Assembly: GCA_016220095.1 (NCBI GenBank) | Contig: JACRIJ010000094.1 | Span: 1-35,840 of the forward strand | Source: Planctomycetota bacterium | GTDB lineage: Bacteria; Planctomycetota; MHYJ01; JACQXL01; JACRIJ01 | DNA length: 35,840 bases | Direction: 5' to 3' | The notes under the pieces: model-generated | The model's input: only the letters and a program-made list of their open reading frames with translations | What the model was told of the DNA's origin: nothing | Database searches by the model: none | Part shown: piece by piece, positions 21,808 through 29,955 of the stretch | How positions within the stretch are numbered: the first letter of the stretch is position 1 | Layout: each line of letters begins with the position of its first letter | Program-made: the position numbers and the translations under genes

Positions 21808-22275
21808 ATGACTAATGGAATTGAAATTAACCTGACATTGCCTTCAGCGCCGCAAATACTGCTTGATTGGCTGAAAAATAACCCCGCGCCGGAATTCTCC
21901 GGTTTGAAATTTGACGAAACTTCTTTGAAAGTTTCAGGAAAGAACGTAAACTTCCAGCTCAACCTGCCCGCAATACCGCAGTCACTCCTGTCCGCAATCA
22001 AAAAGATATCCAGTGTTGCTTTCACCGGCATCAGGCTTAATAACAAAATCCTGGAAATCTCAGGAAAAGACCCCATGTTCGGAAGCGATTTTACTTTTTC
22101 GTACGATGTTTGCGTTGGGAATAACGAAGCAACCCTGACCAGACTAAAAGCCCCTCCGATGCTCAAACCCTTCATTAAGCTCGGCATCGCGTCAATACTC
22201 GGCGAAAGCTCGCGGGAAAACAGTTATCGCATAGAATATAACAAAAATACCGGCGATATTAAAGTAACCTTCTAA
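21808..22275 (+). CDS. Hypothetical protein
   Basis: About 155 residues from the ATG at 21808 (MTNGIEINLTLPSAPQILLDWL); a start at 21784 would add eight residues. Two similar segments, LPSAPQILLDWLKNNPAPEFSGLKFDE and LPAIPQSLLSAIKKISSVAFTGIRLNN, suggest an internal duplication, followed by a beta-rich C-terminus ending YNKNTGDIKVTF. There is no signal peptide or membrane segment and no ribosome site. Not recognised. Further in-frame sequence upstream is repeat, so its absence from the true protein is likely. Confidence 0.55.
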   Translation: MTNGIEINLTLPSAPQILLDWLKNNPAPEFSGLKFDETSLKVSGKNVNFQLNLPAIPQSLLSAIKKISSVAFTGIRLNNKILEISGKDPMFGSDFTFSYDVCVGNNEATLTRLKAPPMLKPFIKLGIASILGESSRENSYRIEYNKNTGDIKVTF

Positions 22276-22506
22276 TATACGAAGGAGGAAGCATGAATAA
22301 TGAAGGACGTCGGACGATTACGAAACCACAGAGCACACAGAGGCGCACTGATTACGACGAAAATGAAAGAAGCTACAATGCAGTGAATGATGATAGAAAA
22401 ACAGGATGACAGAACGCGTAATCGTTTACCCTGAGGCAATGCCGAAAGGTAAAATCATCAAGTCATCCAGTCAATAAATCATTAAATCAGCAAACTCCAG
22501 ACTCTT
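22276..22506. repeat. Repeat spacer before maf
   Basis: CCACAGAGCACACAGAGGCG (22327-22346) and an AATCATCAAGTCATCCAGTC / AATAAATCATTAAATC block (22453-22490) lead into ACTCCAGACTCTTATG, whose last three bases are the maf start codon. The same order of modules precedes the rluB end at 3400-3613. Confidence 0.65.
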
Positions 22507-23073
22507 ATGTTGTACCTTGCTTCAGGTTCAAAAAAACGCGCCGAACTCCTTCGGCAGGCCGGCTATAAATTTAAAATTATAGTCACCGGCATAACAGAGC
22601 GTTGGAATTTCACGCTCAGTCCGGAAGAAAATGTCAAGCAACTTGCTTACAGGAAGGCCCTTGCGGCCGCGGAAAAAATCCGCGAAGGCACAATCATTGC
22701 CGCGGACACGATAGTAGTTTTCGGAAAACACATAGTCCGCAAACCCCGAAGCAAAGCCCACGCGATAGAACTGCTCAAATCCATGCGCGGCAAGACCCAG
22801 TGGGTGCTTACCGGAGTTTGTCTTCTGGATAAGCGCGCGGGAAAATGCAGGTTGTTTTGCGGCAAGACGCTCATATTATGCCGGCGAGTGCCGGACAGTA
22901 TGATAGAAGAATACGTAAACAGCGGCCGGGGAATGGGCCGCGCCGGCGGATACGCGGTGGAAGGCAGGAATGATAAATTTGTAAAGATACTCAAAGGCAG
23001 TTTGACTAACGTCATGGGATTGCCGATGGGACGGATAAAACGAGTCTATGGACCTGGGAGTCTGGAGTCCTGA
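22507..23073 (+). CDS. maf: Maf family nucleoside triphosphate pyrophosphatase
   Basis: 188-residue cytosolic house-cleaning enzyme that hydrolyses dTTP/UTP or modified nucleotides to monophosphate. Motifs: LASGSKKRAELLRQAGY at the N-terminus, AADTIVVFG with the conserved Asp, TGVCLL, and SGRGMGRAGGYAVEG followed by SLTNVMGLPMGRI. YhdE and YceF substrate classes cannot be told apart. There is no ribosome site, and the start codon abuts a GACTCC-type repeat. The last seven residues (GPGSLES) are encoded by another GACTCC-type module, so the native stop appears to have been replaced by repeat sequence. Confidence 0.88.
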   Translation: MLYLASGSKKRAELLRQAGYKFKIIVTGITERWNFTLSPEENVKQLAYRKALAAAEKIREGTIIAADTIVVFGKHIVRKPRSKAHAIELLKSMRGKTQWVLTGVCLLDKRAGKCRLFCGKTLILCRRVPDSMIEEYVNSGRGMGRAGGYAVEGRNDKFVKILKGSLTNVMGLPMGRIKRVYGPGSLES

Positions 23074-23118
23074 GTCCGGAGCCTAACGGACGACGAGAAA
23101 AGAATGAAACAGGCAGAT

Positions 23119-23244
23119 TAATACCAGTGGGCAAAAAAATAACACTTACCTTAAAATCTCAATAAACATTGTAGAGCCACCAGATCTGGTGGCTCTGCAA
23201 AACGTCGCAGAGGACTTGAAATCCACCCTTTACTGACCGGTTAC
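23119..23244. mobile_element. MITE-like element, GTAACCGGTCA family, copy 2
   Basis: It aligns over its length with 5289-5427. AATAACACTTACCTTAAAAT (about 23139-23158) precedes a perfect 24-base palindrome at 23173-23196, and ACTTGAAATC and TGACCGGTTAC (23234-23244) close it. The left terminus is degenerate (ATACCAGTG). The palindrome (AGAGCCACCAGA and complement) is unrelated to the stem of copy 1 except for the TAGAG foot. Confidence 0.7.
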
Positions 23245-23252
23245 AAACGAAA

Positions 23253-23488
23253 GTACCGCCTCAGTCGAGGTGAGTTTTTGCTGGTTTTTCGATAACGCTG
23301 AACACGGACGACACACCCCTGGTTCCCCTCTTTTTAGAGGGGACATATACGAATTTCCCCTCTATTAAGAGCCCGCCTTCGCGCACCTGCGTGCCAAAGC
23401 ACTACGGTGCGTAGGCACGAAGCCCGCTTCGGCGGGCGTAGGAAGGGGGTTAGGAGTGTGTCAAGCGTAACCTCGACTGAGGCCATAC
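23253..23488. mobile_element. MITE-like element with CCTCAGT-type inverted termini, copy A
   Basis: GTACCGCCTCAGTCGAGGT (23253-23271) faces ACCTCGACTGAGGCCATAC (23470-23488). Inside lies a second inverted pair ACACACCCCT / AGGAGTGTGT, CCCCTC/GAGGGG hairpins (23325-23361) and a GCCCGCTTCGGCGGGC hairpin (23422-23437). No ORF is present. It abuts the previous MITE-like element, making a composite. Confidence 0.7.
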
Positions 23489-23503
23489 AAACGAAATTGA
23501 AGC

Positions 23504-23578
23504 TCCCTGTAGCAAGCTACAGGGAATCTTCTCGTCTAAGGAAAACGAATATTGTATTGTGTCCCGACAAGTCGGGAC
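23504..23578. repeat. Two perfect hairpins
   Basis: TCCCTGTAGC/GCTACAGGGA (23504-23525, 10-bp stem, AA apex) and GTCCCGAC/GTCGGGAC (23561-23578, 8-bp stem, AA apex). The second shares its stem with the inner hairpin at 26903-26922. Neither is followed by a T tract, so they are not intrinsic terminators. Confidence 0.65.
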
Positions 23579-23597
23579 AGTGACGATTAAATTTTTC

Positions 23598-23625
23598 TTG
23601 ACATTTCATTTTTTAATACTACAAT
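23598..23625 (+). promoter_or_regulatory. Promoter of the LamG-domain gene
   Basis: TTGACA (23598-23603), 16 nt, TACAAT (23620-23625). The leader to the ATG at 23807 is about 175 nt, A/T-rich, with direct and inverted AAATCTAAAATCTT strings (23710-23780). Confidence 0.65.
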
Positions 23626-23806
23626 AAAGTCGCCATAGTTAAAGCTGGCAATTGCCTCAGCCGGCCTTAAATGCCTCAAATCAATTATTTAACAATCATT
23701 AATATTGCAATAAATCTAAAACATAAGATTTAAAATTTCACCGGTATATTTTTCAAAAATCTTAAATCTAAAATCTTGAATTTCTTTGATTAGGAGGCTT
23801 TGATTT

Positions 23807-26632
23807 ATGTTTACAGCAAGGGTTTTTGTTTTTTTTGCTTTAACAGCCATTCAATTATTGCCGCCGGCCGCCGCTCTCGCGGACGAATGGGCGCAGGAAC
23901 TGTGGACCAATGAAGATTTTATTTCAATGGACGGAACCCAAGTCTCCGCGCAAAAGGTACGGCTTTCCGAAATAGGATGGCAAAACCCCGGACCTTCAAC
24001 ATGGACTTACCGAATGCCCGTGGTTATACAAAACCCATCGGCAACCGAATCACTGCCTGTCAATTATACCATCCACGCCCCGGCCGCTCTTTCCGAACTC
24101 TTGGATAACTCGTTATGCCGCGCTGATTTTAACGATATCCGCGTAATGTACCGAAACCCGGACAATGCCTCGCAATGGTCCGAAATAGACCGACTGTTAC
24201 CGGCGTCAAACGCGGTATTCTTCAACGATGGCAATCCGCAATTTTTAGTCAACAATTTTACCGCCGCCGGACAATCGGCATTAACAGTGGAAGCGTACGT
24301 CTATCTAACCGCAAATCCCGAACCCAACAGGGCCGCCACGATATTCCTTGAACAGTCTTCAAATTTCGGCATCAACCGCGTCTTCCTCGGAATAACCTAC
24401 GGCTTGAACGTGCTTTGGGAAATTGAAGGCGCCGGCCAGTTTGTCTCGCTCGGAAGCACGCTGACTGTGCCGATGAATGCCTGGACGCACATCGCGGGAT
24501 GTTATGACAGTACTGGCCTGCGCATATATATAAACGGAATGCCCGCGGGCTCGCGCAGTGACAACCCGGGCATACTCGGTGATTCCCCGCAAACGGCATG
24601 GATTAATTCGCCATGTTTTCTCTTGGCGTACACGACATTAAAAGGCGGCATAGACGAATTGCGCGTATCTTCTTCTGTCCGATATCAGGATGCGTTTGAC
24701 ATACGCAGGGCGCAATTCGAATCCGATGCAAATACGCTCTCGCTGTGGCATTTCAATGAATCCGGCGGCGGCACCGTTTGGGACGCCGCGTACGAACGCA
24801 CTGCTTCCTTAACGGGCATATGCGCCTTCCTTGCCGGATTTGTATATTCCAATGAAGTGCTTTTCAAAACGCCCGGCAATTTTTCCCTGACTCCATCGGG
24901 CATTAGCGCGGATAATTTCTGGATATATTACGGCAATCCCTCCGCGGACCCGGCGCCGCAGGCGCCCGGAAACGTTTACCTTTTTTATGACGATTTCAAC
25001 GGCGGCACGATTGATCCTATAAAATGGGCCGATATAAGCCCGGATTTTTCAATACAAAACGGGGTACTCGTGCGTGAAATCGCGAACCCGACGATTTCAT
25101 CCCTGAAAACAAACCCGGCAAACGGCTATTCGTTTAATAATTTTCAATTGGAATTTACTTTCCGCCCCGGCCCGATAGGTATGGACGGCACTATTTTCCA
25201 ATATGCTGATGAAATGGATACGATTATCAGCATGGTCTCATTTCAAACGACGTACCGCATATCCGGCAGTGCAAATTCCTACGATAACTATGTCCCTAAC
25301 ACTGATTATTCCGCAAGAATCACGCTTAACGGCACTGTCATGTCCTATTACATTAATAACCAATTGAAACTCGTAGGAGAAATTATAAACCCCCAAAGCG
25401 CTTATCTGCGGACAGGGAGCAGTATTTCCGCGTTCTGGGGAAAGTATTCAATAGATAATTACACTGTCTCTTCTTCCATGTCGCCCGGACCGGTCGTATT
25501 GGCAGGTTTGGCGGAAACACAGACATTTTTTTACACGCAGGGCTCATGCGTGTCAAAAACATTTGATACACAGCTTGCTGACTGCAGGATAGAAACGGCC
25601 TCAAAAACATGGACTGGCAGCGGCTCCGTGTTATTGTACGTCAGGGCCTCCAATGACAGTGAATGGTTTGCCGCGAATCCGGACGACGGATGGTTGCAGG
25701 CTCCGGAAGACACCGGCCTCGCGAAAGGCCGATACCTGCAGTACAAGCTTGAATTGTACGGGAACGGCGGTACCGGAGAACCGTACATGGACAAGGTTTC
25801 CGTTATTTACAACGTACCGCCGGAAAGGCCGGGAAATGTTTCGCCGGTTAACGGCGAAATTATAGATACGCTTTTGCCCATATTTTACGCCGGACCGTTC
25901 ATCGATCCGAATCCCGGCGATTCCCTCTACGCCTCAAACTGGCAGTTCAGGACCGCGAACGGCACTTATGACAATCCCGCCATAGACATTACGAAAACTT
26001 ACGGCTCAGTGTCAATCCTTGCTTTTGAACAGGAATTGTTCGCCCCGGATACGCTTTACTTCTGGCGCGTCAGGTATAAAGACAATCATGCGGATTATGC
26101 CGGCAGTGCATGGAGCGAATTTTCGTATGAAACTTTCTTTGATATATACCTTGGGCCGCCTCCTGGCCAGATACAGGATTTGCCTGTAACACCCGGCCCA
26201 ATACAGGATTTACCTTCAACTCCGGAAGGCCCTCCGGTCCAAGATGAGAATTCGGTTGTTCCTGGCCCTGAAGGGCAGAACAATGCAGATGCAGGAAACG
26301 ATGCCGCGGAACCTGTCCAGGTCTTTGACTCCCAGGAAAATCAGGTTTCGTTGCAGGACGGAGGGCCTTCCATTGACAGCAGTCCAGGGGACGCATCCGT
26401 ACCGGTCATTACTAACATTGATATTACAGCAGACGTTGATTCCGGTACGGATGTTGTCTCCCTGTTTCCGCAGGATACCGGCGCTGAAACCGGCCAGGAA
26501 TCCCAACCGGCCCTGACAGACACAATGCCTGAAGATCCGGCGCTTCCGGAAACTCCTCCGGAAACGCCGCCGGCATCCGCAGGCCATGGAAAAAATTCAG
26601 GAAGATGCTTCATAAAAACACTGCTAAAATGA
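23807..26632 (+). CDS. Secreted LamG/DUF2341 multidomain surface protein
   Basis: 941 residues with a signal peptide (1-25, ending AAALA). Residues 55-130 match the first half of DUF2341 (YRMPVVIQNP, FNDIRVMYRN). Residues about 140-320 form a LamG jelly roll (ALTVEAYVYL, AWTHIAGCYDSTGLRIYINGMPAG, DELRVSSSVRYQ). DUF2341 then resumes (VLFKTPGNFSLTP, FWIYYGNPSADP, 345-390), so LamG is nested in it. A second concanavalin-like domain follows (DDFNGGTIDPIKW, about 395-560), then a beta domain ending YMDKVSVIYN, a fibronectin-III-like domain (about 670-780) and a Pro/Glu-rich tail. These folds bind glycans or proteins; adhesion is inferred. AGGAGG precedes the ATG. The end GRCFIKTLLK faintly recalls CFIATAAYG-type C-termini. 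Confidence 0.8.
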   Translation: MFTARVFVFFALTAIQLLPPAAALADEWAQELWTNEDFISMDGTQVSAQKVRLSEIGWQNPGPSTWTYRMPVVIQNPSATESLPVNYTIHAPAALSELLDNSLCRADFNDIRVMYRNPDNASQWSEIDRLLPASNAVFFNDGNPQFLVNNFTAAGQSALTVEAYVYLTANPEPNRAATIFLEQSSNFGINRVFLGITYGLNVLWEIEGAGQFVSLGSTLTVPMNAWTHIAGCYDSTGLRIYINGMPAGSRSDNPGILGDSPQTAWINSPCFLLAYTTLKGGIDELRVSSSVRYQDAFDIRRAQFESDANTLSLWHFNESGGGTVWDAAYERTASLTGICAFLAGFVYSNEVLFKTPGNFSLTPSGISADNFWIYYGNPSADPAPQAPGNVYLFYDDFNGGTIDPIKWADISPDFSIQNGVLVREIANPTISSLKTNPANGYSFNNFQLEFTFRPGPIGMDGTIFQYADEMDTIISMVSFQTTYRISGSANSYDNYVPNTDYSARITLNGTVMSYYINNQLKLVGEIINPQSAYLRTGSSISAFWGKYSIDNYTVSSSMSPGPVVLAGLAETQTFFYTQGSCVSKTFDTQLADCRIETASKTWTGSGSVLLYVRASNDSEWFAANPDDGWLQAPEDTGLAKGRYLQYKLELYGNGGTGEPYMDKVSVIYNVPPERPGNVSPVNGEIIDTLLPIFYAGPFIDPNPGDSLYASNWQFRTANGTYDNPAIDITKTYGSVSILAFEQELFAPDTLYFWRVRYKDNHADYAGSAWSEFSYETFFDIYLGPPPGQIQDLPVTPGPIQDLPSTPEGPPVQDENSVVPGPEGQNNADAGNDAAEPVQVFDSQENQVSLQDGGPSIDSSPGDASVPVITNIDITADVDSGTDVVSLFPQDTGAETGQESQPALTDTMPEDPALPETPPETPPASAGHGKNSGRCFIKTLLK

Positions 26633-26811
26633 AGTCCAGGGTCTAAGCGTCAGGAGTCAGAAGTCTACGTCCGACCTTCATTTTTCATTTTTCCTCCTTC
26701 GCCTGGAATCAAGGGTCATAGGAAAAATGAAAAACGAAGAAGGAAAGACGTTATCCGAGATCCGAAACCCGGGACCCGAAACTCGGCTCTCGGACATTTC
26801 TTGTTTCCTGA
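26633..26811. repeat. Mosaic repeat spacer
   Basis: A GTCCAGGGTCTAAGCGTCAGGAGTC module (26633-26660), an inverted pair TTCATTTTTCATTTTTCC (26677-26694) and GGAAAAATGAAAAACGAAG (26721-26739), then ATCCGAAACCCGGGACCCG (26760-26778). No gene is seen. Confidence 0.65.
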
Positions 26812-26980
26812 GTACCGCCTCAGTGAAGGTGGATTGATAAAACAACATGAACATCAAAATGTCCAATGATTACGGTAGGGACAGGGCAGCGACCGAAGGA
26901 AGTCCCGACCGAAGTGTCGGGATGCCCCTGTCCCTACTAAACGCCGCGGGTGAACTTAAAAACTCACCTTCACTGAGGCC
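26812..26980. mobile_element. MITE-like element with CCTCAGT-type inverted termini, copy B
   Basis: GTACCGCCTCAGTGAAGGTG (26812-26831) faces CACCTTCACTGAGGCC (26965-26980). The core is a long hairpin: GTAGGGACAGGGCA (26875-26888) with TGCCCCTGTCCCTAC (26923-26937), enclosing TCCCGAC/GTCGGGA (26903-26922). Termini match each other better than they match copy A, so both arms changed together. Confidence 0.75.
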
Positions 26981-27003
26981 TTTCTCTCCTGCATCAATTA
27001 TTA

Positions 27004-27031
27004 TTGATTATTCCTTCATATCTATTATACT
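27004..27031 (+). promoter_or_regulatory. Promoter of the transglutaminase gene
   Basis: TTGATT (27004-27009), 16 nt, TATACT (27026-27031). The leader is about 45 nt, with AAGGAG at 27069-27074 before the ATG at 27082. Confidence 0.5.
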
Positions 27032-27081
27032 TACCGGAGTGCGCCTGTTAGGATGTATGCTTTTTCTAAGGAGCTCCTATT

Positions 27082-28278
27082 ATGGGCAAATGTGTTTTGT
27101 GTCTGGTTGTTGTATCGGTATTTTTCGGATTGCCGCTGTCCGCAACGGCGCAGGAAGACATCAAGACCTTTCTTGATGCCTGTGTAACTGAAAAATACAG
27201 GGGTAATGTGGAAATGTCTTTGCGCATGGCAGGCCCCAATTCCGCGAATATCATGTCCGCGTTGAAATCAGTCCCGGAAAATTGCCGTGAAGGCGCGTCT
27301 TTTCTTGCCGCATTCATGCCGCCTGAAGACCTGCGGTCAATCCCCGCGGACTTGATTACCGAGCATGCGGTTTACGCGTACAAGGCCGTTGAAACCCTGC
27401 CTTATTCAAAAGACATCCCGAAAGAATATTTCCTGCATTACATCCTGCCTTACCGCACGGCGCAGGAACCCGCGGAAAACTGGCGGAAATTTTTCTATGA
27501 CGAATTGTTTGAACGGATGAAAACCCAGCCGGACCTTAAATCGGCCGCCCTTGAACTGAACCGCTATGCGGGCGAAAAAGTAAAGTTCCAGACAAATCCG
27601 CCCCGTGACCAAAGCCCGCTTGAAACCCTTAAAAAAGGCTTTGGCCGCTGTGAAGAAGAGGCCATCTTTTACATAGCCGCAGCGCGCTCCGCGGGCATCC
27701 CCTGCAGGCTCGTTTACGTGCCGTGGTGGTCAACCTGCGACGGCAATCACGCCTGGGTTGAGGTCTGGACCGGAGACGGATGGCATTTCCTCGGGGCATG
27801 CGAACCCGCGGATAAGCTTGACAGCGCGTGGTTTGTTGAGCCTGCTAAAAGGGCGCCTCTCGTACTGTCCAGCGAAATCTACGGCGTGCCGGACAGCGCT
27901 TCCATGCAGGACGTCTATGAACGGTACGACCGCACAGCAGTAATAAACTGCACCTCCAGCTACTCAAAAACCTGCGCGGTAAAAGTGCAGGTGCTCAATA
28001 CGGACGGCTCGCCGGCTCCCAACAGCATTGTCATTTATTCCGTTTACAACTACGGAAGCCTGCGGCCTATCGCCGAAAGGCAAACGGATAATAACGGCAT
28101 CGCAATGCTGAACCTCGGAATGGGCGATTTTTTCGTGACCACCGGCAACCAATCGTCATTCGCCTATAAAATCGTCAAAACCGAACCCGATAAATCCGTT
28201 GAAGCCACCCTCCAGCCCGTCCCTGTAGCGCCGCCTGACGGCTCGTTCTGGATGAGATACCCGCTGTATCAGAAATAA
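27082..28278 (+). CDS. Secreted transglutaminase-like protein
   Basis: 398 residues with a signal peptide (1-24, ending SATAQ). The transglutaminase-like core lies at about residues 165-250: FGRCEEEAIFYIAAARSAGIPCRLVYVP with the nucleophile Cys190, DGNHAWVEVWTGDGWHFLGACEP with His223, and Glu241 where an Asp/Glu completes the triad. The N-terminal helical domain (25-150) is unassigned. A C-terminal beta domain (about 300-385; CAVKVQVLNTDGSPAPNSIVIY) resembles carboxypeptidase-regulatory modules. Such proteins are often peptidases rather than cross-linkers. The next gene is a thioredoxin-fold lipoprotein; in some bacteria the two domain types are fused, so a shared envelope task is inferred. 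Confidence 0.88.
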   Translation: MGKCVLCLVVVSVFFGLPLSATAQEDIKTFLDACVTEKYRGNVEMSLRMAGPNSANIMSALKSVPENCREGASFLAAFMPPEDLRSIPADLITEHAVYAYKAVETLPYSKDIPKEYFLHYILPYRTAQEPAENWRKFFYDELFERMKTQPDLKSAALELNRYAGEKVKFQTNPPRDQSPLETLKKGFGRCEEEAIFYIAAARSAGIPCRLVYVPWWSTCDGNHAWVEVWTGDGWHFLGACEPADKLDSAWFVEPAKRAPLVLSSEIYGVPDSASMQDVYERYDRTAVINCTSSYSKTCAVKVQVLNTDGSPAPNSIVIYSVYNYGSLRPIAERQTDNNGIAMLNLGMGDFFVTTGNQSSFAYKIVKTEPDKSVEATLQPVPVAPPDGSFWMRYPLYQK

Positions 28279-28314
28279 AAAACATATATGATTCGTCAAT
28301 GATTACGCAGAAGC

Positions 28315-28359
28315 TTGCCACGACCGAAGGGAATCCCGATCAGAGTATCGGGATGGCAA
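28315..28359. repeat. Hairpin repeat related to the core of copy B
   Basis: Outer TTGCCA/TGGCAA (28315-28320, 28354-28359) encloses CGACCGAAGGGAA and TCCCGAT/ATCGGGA (28334-28353). Compared with 26891-26922 the inner stem has a compensatory C-G to T-A change, and the outer stem is entirely different. Confidence 0.65.
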
Positions 28360-28399
28360 ATCTCTGCCGAAATACCACAATTTTTCAGGAATTTCCATT

Positions 28400-29332
28400 A
28401 TGAACTTTAAAATATCAGCATTAACAATTATTGCCTGCATCCTGTTAACCGGATGCAGTAACGGCCAGGAACGGCCGCAGGAAAAAGCCGAACCCGCAAA
28501 TGCGCCGGACCAACAGGCCCAGCAGTCGCCTCAACCCGCACAACCGGAACAACCCGCGCCCCCGGCGCCGCAGACACCGCCAAAAAACGGACAGCTTCTG
28601 CTCGCCTTTATACGGAAAGGATTGCCCGAAAAGGATTTTTCCAATTTTTCACTCGCGTCTTTCAACAACGGCTTCTGGCACACCATGGACGTGTCCTATA
28701 GAAAAGGCGAAAACCTCGCGCTGTTTGAACTCGCTCCCGGACAGTACCTCTTTGAATCCGGCATACGCAACAAGAATGGCGAGGTTTATATGATATTAAA
28801 ACCCGCGGATGTAAAACCCGGCATGCAGACGAAAATGACCATTAATCTTGACATACCGTTTGAAACGATGACGGATGCCGAAAAAATAATACGGCCCCTT
28901 GAAACACTGCCGGAAATCAAAACGCCGGCGGCATCCGGCGCGGAATTTGACCTGCATAAGACGCTGGAAACAAAAACAGTGGTTCTGACATTCCTCTCCG
29001 CTAAAGAAGAACCTTCCGTAAGAATGCTCCCAATGATACAGGCCGCCGTAGAAAAATCCGCAAAACAACCGCTGTTCGTCGGTATCATTACGGGCGAATT
29101 TTCCGATGAAGAATTGAAAAAGATTTCAGCAGATTTCAAGCCCGGTTCCGTCATGATAACCGACCCGGCAGGCGTAATCGCAAAACAATTCCAACTGCCG
29201 CGCTCGGAAACAGGCGCCTTTACGGCACTGCCGTCCGTACTCGTCATAGATACGGCAAAAAAAATACTCCTCTGGACTGAAGGATATGATTTGAATATTG
29301 AAACGGTTGTTGCCAAATCGCTTGAAGAATGA
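28400..29332 (+). CDS. Lipoprotein with thioredoxin-like fold lacking CxxC
   Basis: 310 residues. Lipobox LLTGC puts the lipidated Cys at residue 19, followed by a Gln/Pro-rich linker (20-68). Residues 70-165 are beta-rich (GQLLLAFIRKG, FELAPGQYLFESGIRN). The C-terminal part (about 185-310) reads like a TlpA/redoxin domain: LHKTLETKTVVLTFLSAKEEPSVRMLPMIQ stands where active enzymes have WCxxC, and GAFTALPSVLVIDTAKKIL supplies the cis-Pro segment. No cysteine occurs after the lipobox, so redox activity is impossible; a binding role is inferred. It follows the transglutaminase gene after a hairpin repeat. No strong ribosome site is seen; CAGGAA lies at 28387. Confidence 0.75.
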   Translation: MNFKISALTIIACILLTGCSNGQERPQEKAEPANAPDQQAQQSPQPAQPEQPAPPAPQTPPKNGQLLLAFIRKGLPEKDFSNFSLASFNNGFWHTMDVSYRKGENLALFELAPGQYLFESGIRNKNGEVYMILKPADVKPGMQTKMTINLDIPFETMTDAEKIIRPLETLPEIKTPAASGAEFDLHKTLETKTVVLTFLSAKEEPSVRMLPMIQAAVEKSAKQPLFVGIITGEFSDEELKKISADFKPGSVMITDPAGVIAKQFQLPRSETGAFTALPSVLVIDTAKKILLWTEGYDLNIETVVAKSLEE

Positions 29333-29955
29333 AGAATTAGATGGAAAGACGTACGTACGGCCTCACTTCGCTTTGCTTCCTTCGGTCGCAGTACTGCGGC
29401 AGGGTAAACGCACTTAACGGCCTTTGCGGTTAAATAGTCGTAGTCGTTAAGACATACGCCGAACGGAATAAACCGCAAAGACGCAAAGTTCGCAAAGACG
29501 CGACGTTTACTTGTAATCGTCTTAGCGCGCTTGGCGGGCTTAGCGGTTAAATAGTCGTAGTCGTTAAGACATACGCCGAACGAAATAAACCGCAGAGACC
29601 GCAAAGACGACTTATATTTATAACCGTCTTAGCGCGCTTTGCGGGCTTAGCGGTTAAATAGTCGTAGTCGTCAAGACATACGCCGAACGAAATAAACCGC
29701 AGAGACCGCAAAGAACGCAAAGACGACTTATATTTATAACCGTCTTAGCCCTTCGTTACACTCACGGTAAACTTGCTTAGCAGCCTTTGCGGTTAAACCG
29801 TAGTCGTAGTTAGACATACGACAGCCGGAATAAACCGCTCCTTGCGCAGAATACACAGAAATTTAGACGTATGACACTAAATACTAACTACTCAATACTC
29901 GTATTGAGGGGACAAGGGGGGTGTGTTGCGCGTATCCTCAATTTAGGCCATACTG
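29333..29955. repeat. Four-copy imperfect tandem array and flanking repeats
   Basis: The string GCGGTTAAATAGTCGTAGTC starts at 29426, 29543 and 29650, with a diverged fourth copy at 29790, giving units of 117, 107 and 140 nt. Each unit continues with AAGACATACGCCGAAC and AAACCGCAAAGACGCAAAG-like or AAACCGCAGAGACCGC-like sequence. The right flank (29897-29948) carries GGGGGGTGTGTTG and CCTCAATTTAGGCCATAC, a lone right end of the CCTCAGT-type element. A 272-codon minus-strand frame crosses it and is regarded as spurious. Confidence 0.85.

Noticed and set aside
23504..23525. Intrinsic terminator
   Set aside because: A perfect stem, but no T tract follows and no gene ends nearby; better explained as a dispersed hairpin.
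28786..29604. 272-codon open frame on the minus strand, with repeated CLNDYDYLTAK phrases
   Set aside because: It reads through the tandem array and antisense to the lipoprotein gene; the repeated phrases are translated repeat units, and there is no ribosome site.
29426..29830. CRISPR array
   Set aside because: Units are over 100 nt, unequal, and inner sequence is repeated rather than unique; no cas gene nearby.
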